Of a DNA stretch of 23,308 nucleotides, positions 15,563 to 22,640 are shown in pieces (position 1 is the first letter of the stretch; each line of letters opens with the position of its first letter). The DNA comes from Candidatus Neomicrothrix sp. UBA4742. Lineage in GTDB: Bacteria > Actinomycetota > Acidimicrobiia > Acidimicrobiales > Acidimicrobilacustridaceae. A model generated the notes under the pieces. The model was not told the origin of the DNA and made no database searches. It saw only the letters and a program-made list of their open reading frames with translations. The translations under genes and the position numbers were made by a program. The stretch is from positions 1 to 23,308 of the forward strand of contig DHIQ01000212.1 in NCBI GenBank assembly GCA_002403895.1, given 5' to 3'.

Positions 15563-16428
15563 GCGGGCTGGGCAACACGTTCGCCACGCCCCTCATGCAA
15601 CGAGCCCTGCTGGAGGCGATCATGACCGGTGCCTTGGCCGGTGTGGTGGGCGTCCACGTGGTGCTGCGGCGATTGTCGTTCTTCACCATGTCGCTCACCC
15701 ACGCCACGTTCCCCGGCTTGGTCATCGCCGAGCTCCTCGGCATCAGCCTGTTCACCGGAACGGCGGCGTTCGGGTTGGTCGTGGTGGCCATCATCGCCCT
15801 GCTGGGACGAGTCCGGGTGCTCGACTCATCCACCGCCACCGGCGTGGTTCTGGCCGGGGGGTTCGCCCTCGGCGTGGTCCTGATCTCGTCGCAGCCAGGA
15901 TTCACCAAGGACCTCACCGCTTTCCTGGTCGGCTCGATCCTCACGGTGCAGACATCGGATCTCGTTCTCACCGCCGTGGCCGGAGCGCTGGTGGTGGCGG
16001 TGCTGGCCGTCCTCCACAAGGAGCTGGTCCTCGGGGCGTTCGACCCCGGCAGCCTGGCCGCCATGGGGTACCCGGTGATCATCCTCGACGGCGTCCTGCT
16101 CGTGGCGATCGAGCTGACGGTGGTGACCGCCATCCCCGCCGTGGGCACCATCCTGGCCGTGGCGCTGATCGTGGCGCCGGCGGCCACCGCTCGGCTGTGG
16201 ACCGACCGAATCGGGGTGTCCATGGCCATCGCCTCAGCGGTGGGCGCCCTCAGCGGCGTGCTCGGCCTGATCCTGTCCAGCCAGTGGGATGTGGCCGCCG
16301 GACCGACCATCGCCGTGGTGGTATCGAGCGTGTTCGCCCTGTCGTTGGTGATCAGCCCCCACCATGGGCTGATGTCTTGGCCCTTCGGTCGGCGAGCCTC
16401 CCTGCGGGCGGCTTCGCCATCCGGGTGA
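15559..16428 (+). CDS. Metal ABC transporter permease, second copy
   Basis: A 289-residue homologue of the preceding permease, with the matching segments VVGVHVVLRRLSFFTMSLTH, ATGVVLAGGFALGVVLISSQ and AVGTILAVALIVAPAATARL. The two copies are clearly different in sequence, so this is an old duplication or pairing rather than a recent repeat. It starts at the ATG overlapping the previous stop (ATGA). Two permeases in tandem suggest a heterodimeric pore, as in the TroCD-type importers, rather than the single ZnuB homodimer. After it comes an AGGAGG motif (16457-16462) in front of the wrecked epimerase region. Confidence 0.9.
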   Translation: MSGLGNTFATPLMQRALLEAIMTGALAGVVGVHVVLRRLSFFTMSLTHATFPGLVIAELLGISLFTGTAAFGLVVVAIIALLGRVRVLDSSTATGVVLAGGFALGVVLISSQPGFTKDLTAFLVGSILTVQTSDLVLTAVAGALVVAVLAVLHKELVLGAFDPGSLAAMGYPVIILDGVLLVAIELTVVTAIPAVGTILAVALIVAPAATARLWTDRIGVSMAIASAVGALSGVLGLILSSQWDVAAGPTIAVVVSSVFALSLVISPHHGLMSWPFGRRASLRAASPSG

Positions 16429-16470
16429 CATCGCGGGGGCTGCACACATCCAGAACAGGAGGTCGAGCGA

Positions 16471-17276
16471 ATCTGGCTGCCCTTCGGACTGTGGGTGCTG
16501 CTGGCCGGCGCCTCCCTCGTTGGCTCCGCTCACCTGACCGGCGGCGCCGGATTCGTCGGCTCCGCCGTGGTCGACCTCCTGGTCGCCGGCGACCACGAGG
16601 TGGTGGTGATGGACTGCCTCCTCCCGGCCGCCCACCGCACGCGCCCCGACTACCTGAACCCCGACGCCGAGTACCGTTTCGACGACTTGCGCGATGTGGA
16701 GGCCACCGCCCGTGCTGTGCTCGGCGTCGACGCCGTCTGTCACCAGGCGTCGATGGTCGGCCTCGGCGTGGACTTCGCTGATGTCGTCGACTACGTCGAC
16801 CACAATGATCGCGGGACCGCCGTGCTCGTCCCCGACACGGTGCCGGAGATCGCCCGACCCGATCCTCGCAACGTCTACGCGGCGTCGAAGCTCCACCAGG
16901 AACACCTCGTCGCCGCCTACGCCCGCGAGCACGACAGTCCCTGGGGGACATCAGCGGCGAATTCAATGTGTGCAGTGGCTCCCCCCACACCGTCGGCGAG
17001 ATGGCCGCGGCTCTCGCCACCGCCTTCGGCGAGGACGCCCCAGCGCCCAAAATCATCGGCGGCAATCGGCTGGGCGATGTGCGCCATGTAGTCGCCTCCG
17101 CCGAGCGGGCTCGGACGGTGTTGGGCTTCGAGGCGGAGATCGGGTTCGACGAGGGCATGCGCGAGTTCGCTCGAGTCCCGCTGCGCTCGGGACGACAGAC
17201 CGGTACCCTCTCGGCGCTGATCCCCGGCTCCCGGACCAGGACTAAGGGTGGGTTGACGACGTGCAACTGGTGGTGA
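16471..17276 (+). pseudogene. NAD-dependent epimerase/dehydratase, two internal deletions
   Basis: This is a relic of a sugar-nucleotide epimerase. The nucleotide-binding start LTGGAGFVGSAVVDLL, the DLRDVEAT/HQASMVGLGVD region and the catalytic YAASK motif (in DPRNVYAASKLHQEHL) are present. However, GTAVLV (end near 16830) joins directly to PDTVPEIARPDPRNVY, where about 50 residues including the catalytic Ser/Thr region are usual. After REHDSPW (near 16944) the frame changes, and the C-terminal part (EFNVCSGSPHTVGEMAAALA, then IIGGNRLGDVRHV) follows in a different frame with roughly 70 more residues missing. The N-terminus is also odd: AGGAGG at 16457-16462 is correctly spaced to an ATC codon that opens IWLPFGLWVLLAGASLVGSA, a membrane-like stretch, before the epimerase proper. 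The C-terminal frame overlaps the next gene's start. Confidence 0.85.
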
Positions 17277-17896
17277 TCGCCAAGGAACCGATCCCAGGCC
17301 GGGTCAAGACCCGCCTGTGCCCACCCTGTACTGCCGAGCAGGCCGCCGACATCGCTGAGGCCGGTCTGGCCGACACGCTGGCCACGGTGGCCCTCACCCC
17401 GGCGTCGAGGCGTGTGGTCGCCCTCGATGGCCGGCCTGGTCCGTGGTTGCCCGACGGCTTCGACGTCGTCAGCCAACGCACCGGTGGTTTGGGCAATCGC
17501 CTCTTCGGAGCGTTCGAGGACTGCTTCCACGTCTCAGACGAACCGGTCGTGCTCATCGGGATGGACACACCGCAAGTCCGACCAGAGCAACTGCTGACCG
17601 TCCAGGTCTTACTCGACTCGACGGCCGACGCGGTGGTCGGCCTCGCCCCTGACGGCGGGTACTGGTTGATCGGGCTCCGCCACCTCCATCCCGGCGCGTT
17701 CGCCGGCGTCCCCATGAGCGCCGACGACACGGGGACGGCCCAACTCGCCCGCCTGGACGAATGTGGCTACCAGGTGGCGGTCACCGAGGAACTGCGCGAC
17801 GTCGACCGCGCCGAGGACGCGTTGGCCATCGCTGGCCTGGTCCCCGGCTCGCGGTTCGCGGTGGCGGTCGCCGCCGCCATCGGCACCCCCACCTAA
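17261..17896 (+). CDS. TIGR04282/DUF2064 glycosyltransferase-like protein
   Basis: A 211-residue protein of the DUF2064 family, related to GT-A fold glycosyltransferases and nucleotidyltransferases. The signature segments are intact: KEPIPGRVKTRL (8-19), GMDTP (100-104, the likely metal/nucleotide-binding Asp) and APDGGYWLIGL (129-139). The usual length is about 200-230, so it is complete. The GTG start at 17261 overlaps the C-terminal frame of the epimerase relic by 16 bases, showing that the two were once one operon. The family often sits with an epimerase and a family 2 glycosyltransferase. Here both of those neighbours are broken, so this gene may be an orphan whose pathway is lost. Its exact reaction is unknown. 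Confidence 0.85.
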   Translation: MQLVVIAKEPIPGRVKTRLCPPCTAEQAADIAEAGLADTLATVALTPASRRVVALDGRPGPWLPDGFDVVSQRTGGLGNRLFGAFEDCFHVSDEPVVLIGMDTPQVRPEQLLTVQVLLDSTADAVVGLAPDGGYWLIGLRHLHPGAFAGVPMSADDTGTAQLARLDECGYQVAVTEELRDVDRAEDALAIAGLVPGSRFAVAVAAAIGTPT

Positions 17897-17979
17897 GCGA
17901 ATCGCCCTCGTCGTTTCGGCGTCGTTGCTTCCCGGGTGAGCAGGAAAGATCGGGGGGCAAGAGCGGGAACAGGGCCAAC

Positions 17980-18348
17980 TCAGCCGAGTTCGCGGAGCTG
18001 GCGGCGCATGTCGCGCACGGCCCGCAACGTCCCCCCTACCGTGCCCGTCACTTTGGAGCGTCCCTGGCGGCACCGGTAGGGCACCTCCACCTCGGTCACT
18101 CGCCAGCCCGCATTCCCGGCTCGCAGCACCGACGTCGTCCGTTGCCGCCGCCAGCCCCGCCCAGCAGGCGAACCGAAGCCCGGTTGGGCGACCTCCACCA
18201 CAAGCGCGCCGTGTTGGCGGGCCCGATCACCGGAGCCATCGGTGGACCCGTTGTCGGCCACGATGGCGCGGTATCCGCCCGGGAAGCGGTCGAGCACCCA
18301 CTCAATCGCGTCGACCTCGTTCAGGACCGGAAGCACGACATCAGGCAC
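17980..18348 (-). pseudogene. Family 2 glycosyltransferase, internally deleted and frameshifted
   Basis: The GTG at 18348 opens a glycosyltransferase family 2 start: VLPVLNE (5-11), DNGSTDGS (32-39) and a GFG turn at 57-59. From there the expected continuation ACWAGLAAATDDV is found only in another frame (about 18130-18172), a small frameshift. Right after TDDV the sequence returns to the first frame at VLRAGNAGWRVTEVEVPYR and the C-terminal SKVTGTV segment, ending at 17980. In intact relatives more than 100 residues with the DxD-type metal site lie between these parts, so 122 codons remain of about 230. It cannot be active. It converges on the DUF2064 gene. Confidence 0.85.
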
Positions 18349-18409
18349 CGGGCGAGGGTACCGGCCCCGACCGAAGGGTGAGCCTGCGGTCCGCCTCAGC
18401 GCCAGGCGG

Positions 18410-19180
18410 TCAGGGCTTGGCCGTCGTCGTCGACGCGCCGGCCTTGGTGGTCGGCGTGCTCGCCTTGGGCTTGGCCGTCGTCGTGTCGGTGGTGCCCCCG
18501 TCCGAACCCCCGGTGCGCTGCATGACGATCGGGTTGGTCAGCGGGTGACCTTTGGCCCCGATGAAGATCTTGTCCACGGCGGCCGGCTGCCCGGTGCCGG
18601 CCCCGGGGACCAACAGCTTCACTTGGAGCTTCTTGACGGCACACGGCACGGGGACTTCGAACCCCACCGGCTTGGCCTGCCCGTTCAAGGCGAACGTCAC
18701 GTTGTTGTCCTTCCCTTCCACGCTGCCCGCCGAGTTGTCGGGGGCCGTCGTGACCTTGCCCAGCATCGCGGAGGCCTTCACCTCTCCGTCGTAGGTAATC
18801 GTGACCGCCGGTGGGGGGTTGGTGGATCCCGGTTTCGGCGGCTCAGTCGTGCTGGTGGCCGGCGCGGGAACCAGCGGCTTGGCCGGGTCACTGGCCAGCC
18901 GGACGTGCAGCATGGTGCCCGTCAGCCAGACGTACCAGCCCGGGGGATTACCGGTTCCGGTCAGCTTGAAGCCCGCCGGCACGCCGGTGAACTGGGCGCC
19001 GAACGACCCCGTTGGACAAGTGGAGGCGCCCTTGGCGTCCGTCGTCTCGGATGGCGCTGACGCCTTGGAATCGGTCTTCCCGCATGCCGACATGACGATG
19101 GCCAGGGACAGGATGACCACGGCCGCCATTGCCCGGCCACCGGGCCCACCGTAGCGTCTCGCGTTGATTTCCTTGTCCAT
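18410..19180 (-). CDS. Secreted Thr/Pro-rich lipoprotein, unknown function
   Basis: A 256-residue protein with a signal peptide (basic residues, then MAAVVILSLAIVM) and the lipobox VMSAC ending in Cys33. The mature part starts with a Ser/Thr/Ala/Lys-rich linker. Next is a domain with GFKLTGTGNPPGWYVWLTGT, a second Pro/Thr-rich linker (around ATSTTEPPKPGSTNPPP), and a strand-rich domain with AVTITYDGEVKASAML and PVPCAVKKLQVKLLVPG. It ends in a low-complexity tail of Thr, Lys, Ala and Pro (about the last 30 residues). I do not recognise the family. The ATG at 19180 is preceded by GGGGGAG, a strong ribosome site; the open frame further upstream is the complement of the next gene. Confidence 0.78.
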   Translation of the reverse strand: MDKEINARRYGGPGGRAMAAVVILSLAIVMSACGKTDSKASAPSETTDAKGASTCPTGSFGAQFTGVPAGFKLTGTGNPPGWYVWLTGTMLHVRLASDPAKPLVPAPATSTTEPPKPGSTNPPPAVTITYDGEVKASAMLGKVTTAPDNSAGSVEGKDNNVTFALNGQAKPVGFEVPVPCAVKKLQVKLLVPGAGTGQPAAVDKIFIGAKGHPLTNPIVMQRTGGSDGGTTDTTTAKPKASTPTTKAGASTTTAKP

Positions 19181-19239
19181 GACTGCTCCCCCGTATTGAG
19201 TGCCGCCCCTGCCCGTGCTGGACCGACCGCCCTCTGGCG

Positions 19240-20289
19240 TCAAGTCGGAGACCATATCCGAACTGGGACGTCCGCGTCGTCCGCCACCTGGACGATCACC
19301 TTGCCGGTGTTGGCTCCCGTGAACAATGCGTTGAGAGCCATGGGCGCCTGCTCCAGACCGGGAAACACGTCCTCGCGCCACCGCAGCCGGCCCTCGGCGG
19401 CCCACCGGCGGAGCTGGTCGAAGCACTCGGGGAAGCGGTCCCAGTAGTCGAGGGTGATGAAGCCCTCCATACGGCCCCGACGCGAGATCAGGTTCAGGTA
19501 GTTCGACGGGCCCGGGGGGCGACCCTGGTCGTTGTACACCGAGATGGCGCCGCACAGCACCACGCGGCCGTGCATGGCCAGGCGCCCCAGCACCGCATCG
19601 AGAACGACGCCACCCACGTTGTCGAAGAAGACGTCGACCCGGTCGGGACACAGCTCGCTCAGTTCCCGGGGCAGGTCGGCGGTCCGGCGGTTGATGCACC
19701 CATCGAAACCCAACTCATCAACCACCCACGCGCACTTGGCGTCGGTGCCGGCAATGCCCACCACACGACATCCCAGGATCTTGGCGATCTGCCCGACCAG
19801 TGACCCGGTCGCGCCCGCCGCGGCCGAGACCACCACCGTCTGGCCGGGTTGGGGACGCCCGACGTCGGTCAGCCCGAAGTAGGCGGCGGCACCGGTGGCG
19901 CCGAACACGCTCATCATCGAGCGCAAATCGCCGGGATCATCGATCCGGGTGGTAAAGGCGTCGTCACGCACCACCGCGTAGTCCTGCCACCCCGGCAATG
20001 AGTAGGCCACGTCTCCCACCGCGAAGGCCGGCGATCGGGTGGCCACGATGCGACCGATCCCGCTGCCCCGCACGACCTCACCGATTTCCACCGCCGGGAG
20101 GTAGCCCTCCCCCCGGTTGAGCCACGTCCGCACGGTGGCGTCCATGCCCAGGTAGATGGTCCGCATCAGCGCCTCGCCCTCCGCCAACTCGGGCACGGGT
20201 GACCCCACCAGCTCGAAATCGTCGTCATCCACCAGCCCCACGGGGCGACGCGCCAACAGCACCTGGCGATTGACGGTGCCGAGGCTCAT
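19240..20289 (-). CDS. NADP-dependent oxidoreductase (MDR, leukotriene B4/CurA type)
   Basis: A 349-residue zinc-free medium-chain dehydrogenase/reductase. The cofactor loop is AAAGATG (156-162) in VVSAAAGATGSLVGQIAKIL. Other family segments are TIYLGMDATVRTWLN (the substrate-side N-terminus), FGATGAAAYFGL and DVFFDNVGG, and the C-terminal FITLDYWDRFPECF. Members reduce or oxidise alkenals, prostaglandins or similar enones with NADPH. The substrate here is not known. The ATG at 20289 is preceded by a run with AGGCTGCGCCC and no strong ribosome site. It sits on the same strand as the acyl-CoA dehydrogenase upstream, 125 bp away. Confidence 0.9.
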   Translation of the reverse strand: MSLGTVNRQVLLARRPVGLVDDDDFELVGSPVPELAEGEALMRTIYLGMDATVRTWLNRGEGYLPAVEIGEVVRGSGIGRIVATRSPAFAVGDVAYSLPGWQDYAVVRDDAFTTRIDDPGDLRSMMSVFGATGAAAYFGLTDVGRPQPGQTVVVSAAAGATGSLVGQIAKILGCRVVGIAGTDAKCAWVVDELGFDGCINRRTADLPRELSELCPDRVDVFFDNVGGVVLDAVLGRLAMHGRVVLCGAISVYNDQGRPPGPSNYLNLISRRGRMEGFITLDYWDRFPECFDQLRRWAAEGRLRWREDVFPGLEQAPMALNALFTGANTGKVIVQVADDADVPVRIWSPT

Positions 20290-20315
20290 GGGCGCAGCCT
20301 ATGCGGTGGCGAGAA

Positions 20316-20328
20316 GGTGACAGGCACC
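20316..20328. repeat. Single REP-like element GGTGACAGGCACC
   Basis: A 13-base imperfect inverted repeat (5 of 6 pairs) in the gap between the acyl-CoA dehydrogenase and MDR genes. GGTG-x-C-N-G-x-CACC elements are widespread in some high-GC genomes and can be tied to REP-type transposases. Only one copy lies in this window, so its nature is uncertain. Confidence 0.3.
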
Positions 20329-20414
20329 CTCCACATTCTCAATAGTTGGGGCGGGAAGGGAACCAACGCGGTGTTCGAAGCACGAGGACAGAAGGTGAAC
20401 CTGACGGACCCGGG

Positions 20415-21665
20415 TCAGTTGCCGAAGTCCCAACCGTGGCCGTCGTGGTAGCGGGCGAGGATGTTCTTCGCGATGAGGATCTTGTGGACCTCGTCGGGGC
20501 CGTCGGCGAGACGGAGAGTGCGGGCCCCCTGATACATGGCTGCCAGGGGCAGGTCGCCCGACACTCCGGCGCCGCCCCACACCTGGATAGCCCGGTCGAC
20601 GACGCGGTGGTAAGCCGCCGGCACGAACACCTTGATGGCAGAGATGTCGGTGCGGGAGTCACCGCTGGCGGCCATCACCTCCGCGCAGTGGATCGTCATC
20701 AGCCGCGCTGCCTGGATATCGATGTAGGAATCCGCAATGAAGCCTTGGATGAACTGCTTCGACTCGAGCAACCCACCATGCACTTCGCGGCTTATCGACC
20801 TTTCCATCATTAGGTCAAACGCGCGCCACATCTGTCCTACGGAGTTCATGCAGTGGTAAACGCGCCCCGCGCCGAGCCGATCTTGAGCCGCCTGATGGCC
20901 GCTGCCTCGGCTGCCGAGTTGGTTCTCCACCGGGACGCGCACGTCGTCGTAAATGATCTCGCAGTGGTCGGAGTCCTGGCCCCACACTTTGATACCCCGG
21001 AGGACGTTCACGCCCGGTGTGTCGCGCGGAACGATGATCTGGGTCATGCGCGCGTTGCGGTCGCGGGCACCGTCGCCCTCCTCGGTTCGGCACATGACGA
21101 TGAAGAAATCTGCCCGCTTGCCGTTCGATGTGAACCACTTATGACCGTTGACGACCCACTCGTCGCCGTCGCGCCGCGCCGTCGTCTGCAGCGAGCGAGG
21201 ATCCGAGCCGGCCGTGTCGGGTTCGGTCATCGAGAACCCTGACTCGAGCTTCCCCTCGATGGACGGGATGAGCCATTTTCGCTTCTGCTCCTCGGTGCCG
21301 TACTTCACAAGGATGGACTGGTTCCCTGAGTTGGGGGCGACCACGCCGAACAGCGATGCGGCGCCCACCGCGTAGGCGAGCACCTCGTTCATATACGCGT
21401 GCTCGAGGAAGTCGAGGCCGGCCCCGCCGTACTCAGCGGGGAGGTGCGGCGCCCACAATCCCGCCTGTCTTACCCGCTCCTTGATGTGCTCCCGCATTTG
21501 GCGCGAGTCTTCGTGGTCAGCCTCGGCGAAACGCGGCGCCGACTGCCACCCCCACAACATGTTCTCGTTGGGGAGGATCTCGTCGTTGACGATCCGAGCG
21601 GTGAGTTGACGGATCTCGTTGATCCGGTCCGAAACAGTGGCAATGGGCTCGACATTCATCCGCAC
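20415..21665 (-). CDS. Acyl-CoA dehydrogenase
   Basis: A 416-residue flavoprotein that makes the first double bond in beta-oxidation-type acyl-CoA breakdown. It carries the family segments GLWAPHLPAEYGGAGLDFLE, FSMTEPDTAGSDPRSLQTTA (the flavin/substrate loop), EWVVNGHKWFTSNG and IQVWGGAGVSGDLPLAAMYQ. At the catalytic-base position the sequence reads LADGPDEVHK, with Asp where many family members have Glu (Y-E-G-T). The ADGPDEVH form is typical of the ACAD10/11-like branch. I chose the GTG at 21665, which is 6 bases after AAGGAG; an ATG at 21659 and a TTG at 21671 are alternatives. The 208-bp gap upstream to the VIT gene holds its promoter. Confidence 0.9.
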   Translation of the reverse strand: MRMNVEPIATVSDRINEIRQLTARIVNDEILPNENMLWGWQSAPRFAEADHEDSRQMREHIKERVRQAGLWAPHLPAEYGGAGLDFLEHAYMNEVLAYAVGAASLFGVVAPNSGNQSILVKYGTEEQKRKWLIPSIEGKLESGFSMTEPDTAGSDPRSLQTTARRDGDEWVVNGHKWFTSNGKRADFFIVMCRTEEGDGARDRNARMTQIIVPRDTPGVNVLRGIKVWGQDSDHCEIIYDDVRVPVENQLGSRGSGHQAAQDRLGAGRVYHCMNSVGQMWRAFDLMMERSISREVHGGLLESKQFIQGFIADSYIDIQAARLMTIHCAEVMAASGDSRTDISAIKVFVPAAYHRVVDRAIQVWGGAGVSGDLPLAAMYQGARTLRLADGPDEVHKILIAKNILARYHDGHGWDFGN

Positions 21666-21873
21666 GGGCAACTCCTTGGTTCACCAACTACCTCAGGCGA
21701 AACGGCCAGACCTAGCCGAGAACCTAGTCTCGTCCAGTCATCGTGAGGCCAGCACTCGGCCGCCAGTCGGTCGAAGGTGCTCCGTGAGTCCGGATCGCAG
21801 GCGGGGAGCGAGTCGGGCTCCGATCCCGCCGCGACGCCGATGGCCGCACTTGGCAAAGCTCCGGTCGGGCCGA
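21666..21873. other. Intergenic region upstream of acyl-CoA dehydrogenase
   Basis: A 208-bp gap between two minus-strand genes. Reading the minus strand, a GGCGTCGCGGC sequence occurs at the end of the VIT gene and again 48 bp later, a short direct repeat. I saw no convincing gene, strong terminator or operator. It should hold the terminator of the VIT gene and the promoter of the dehydrogenase. Confidence 0.45.
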
Positions 21874-22590
21874 TTAGGCCGCGACGCCAACGATGCGACC
21901 GACCAGAAACACAACACTGGCGGCGAGTGCAGTGATCGCGAGTTGGCGCAAGGAGGACCGCACCGGGGAGCGCCCGGTGGCAAGGCCCACCCCGGCGCCG
22001 ACCGCGAGCGCAGCCGTCGCCCCCAAGGACACCGATGCCAGAACGGCCGCAGTGCCCTGTGTGAAATACCAGGGCAGCAGCGGGACTGCCGCGCCAACTC
22101 CGAACGCCCCGAGCGATGAACCAGCCGCGCCGCGCGGAGAGCCAAGTTGGTCCGGGCGGATCCCCAGCTCATCGCGGGCGTGGCTCTCGAGGGCTTGATC
22201 CGGGTCGCGCATCAACTGCGACGCAACTTCGTCAGCAAGGGCGGGACGCAGCCCACGGGAGCTATAGATGCGCGCAAGTTCGCGTTGCTCCCTGTCCGGG
22301 TCGGCCTTGATCGCGGCCTCTTCTACCCTGAGCTCGCGCCCGAACAACTCAGCCTGAGCTCGCATCGACACGTACTCGCCAGCCGCCATGGAGAAGGAGC
22401 CGGCGAGGAGTCCCGCCAATCCGGCGAGGCGTACGAAGCCGGGTCCTGTGTTCGCGGCAGCAACACCGAGCACCAGAGAGATGTTCGTCGTCAGGCCATC
22501 GGACACCCCGAAGATCGCCGCGCGAGCGAGACCCCCGTGGATGTTCCGGTGGCGGTGTTCGAAGCTTGCGTGGCGCTCGATGTTTGTCAT
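21874..22590 (-). CDS. VIT-family (CCC1-like) iron/manganese transporter
   Basis: A 238-residue protein with the CCC1/VIT arrangement: the N-terminal HGGLARAAIFGVSDGLTTNI and SLVLGVAAAN segment (TM1), GLLAGSFSMAAGEYVSMRAQ (TM2 and the metal-site region), then a soluble acidic helical loop (about residues 85-145 with many Glu and Asp). Three more hydrophobic segments follow to the C-terminus. The family moves ferrous iron or manganese out of the cytosol. The ATG at 22590 starts a normal N-terminus. It follows the magnesium ATPase on the same strand after 50 bp, so the two may be co-transcribed. Confidence 0.88.
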   Translation of the reverse strand: MTNIERHASFEHRHRNIHGGLARAAIFGVSDGLTTNISLVLGVAAANTGPGFVRLAGLAGLLAGSFSMAAGEYVSMRAQAELFGRELRVEEAAIKADPDREQRELARIYSSRGLRPALADEVASQLMRDPDQALESHARDELGIRPDQLGSPRGAAGSSLGAFGVGAAVPLLPWYFTQGTAAVLASVSLGATAALAVGAGVGLATGRSPVRSSLRQLAITALAASVVFLVGRIVGVAA

Positions 22591-22640
22591 GCGTAGGACT
22601 GGTCCTCAGCTGGCGTGCGTAGTGCGGGCGTGATGGGCGG

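Noticed and set aside
19181..19699. Upstream extension of the secreted lipoprotein frame
   Set aside because: It is an out-of-frame shadow of the MDR oxidoreductase on the same strand, and the lipoprotein has its own ribosome site and signal peptide at 19180.
21656..21856. Short minus-strand frame of 66 codons in the gap before the acyl-CoA dehydrogenase
   Set aside because: No ribosome site, no family resemblance and a start inside a direct repeat; too weak to call a gene.
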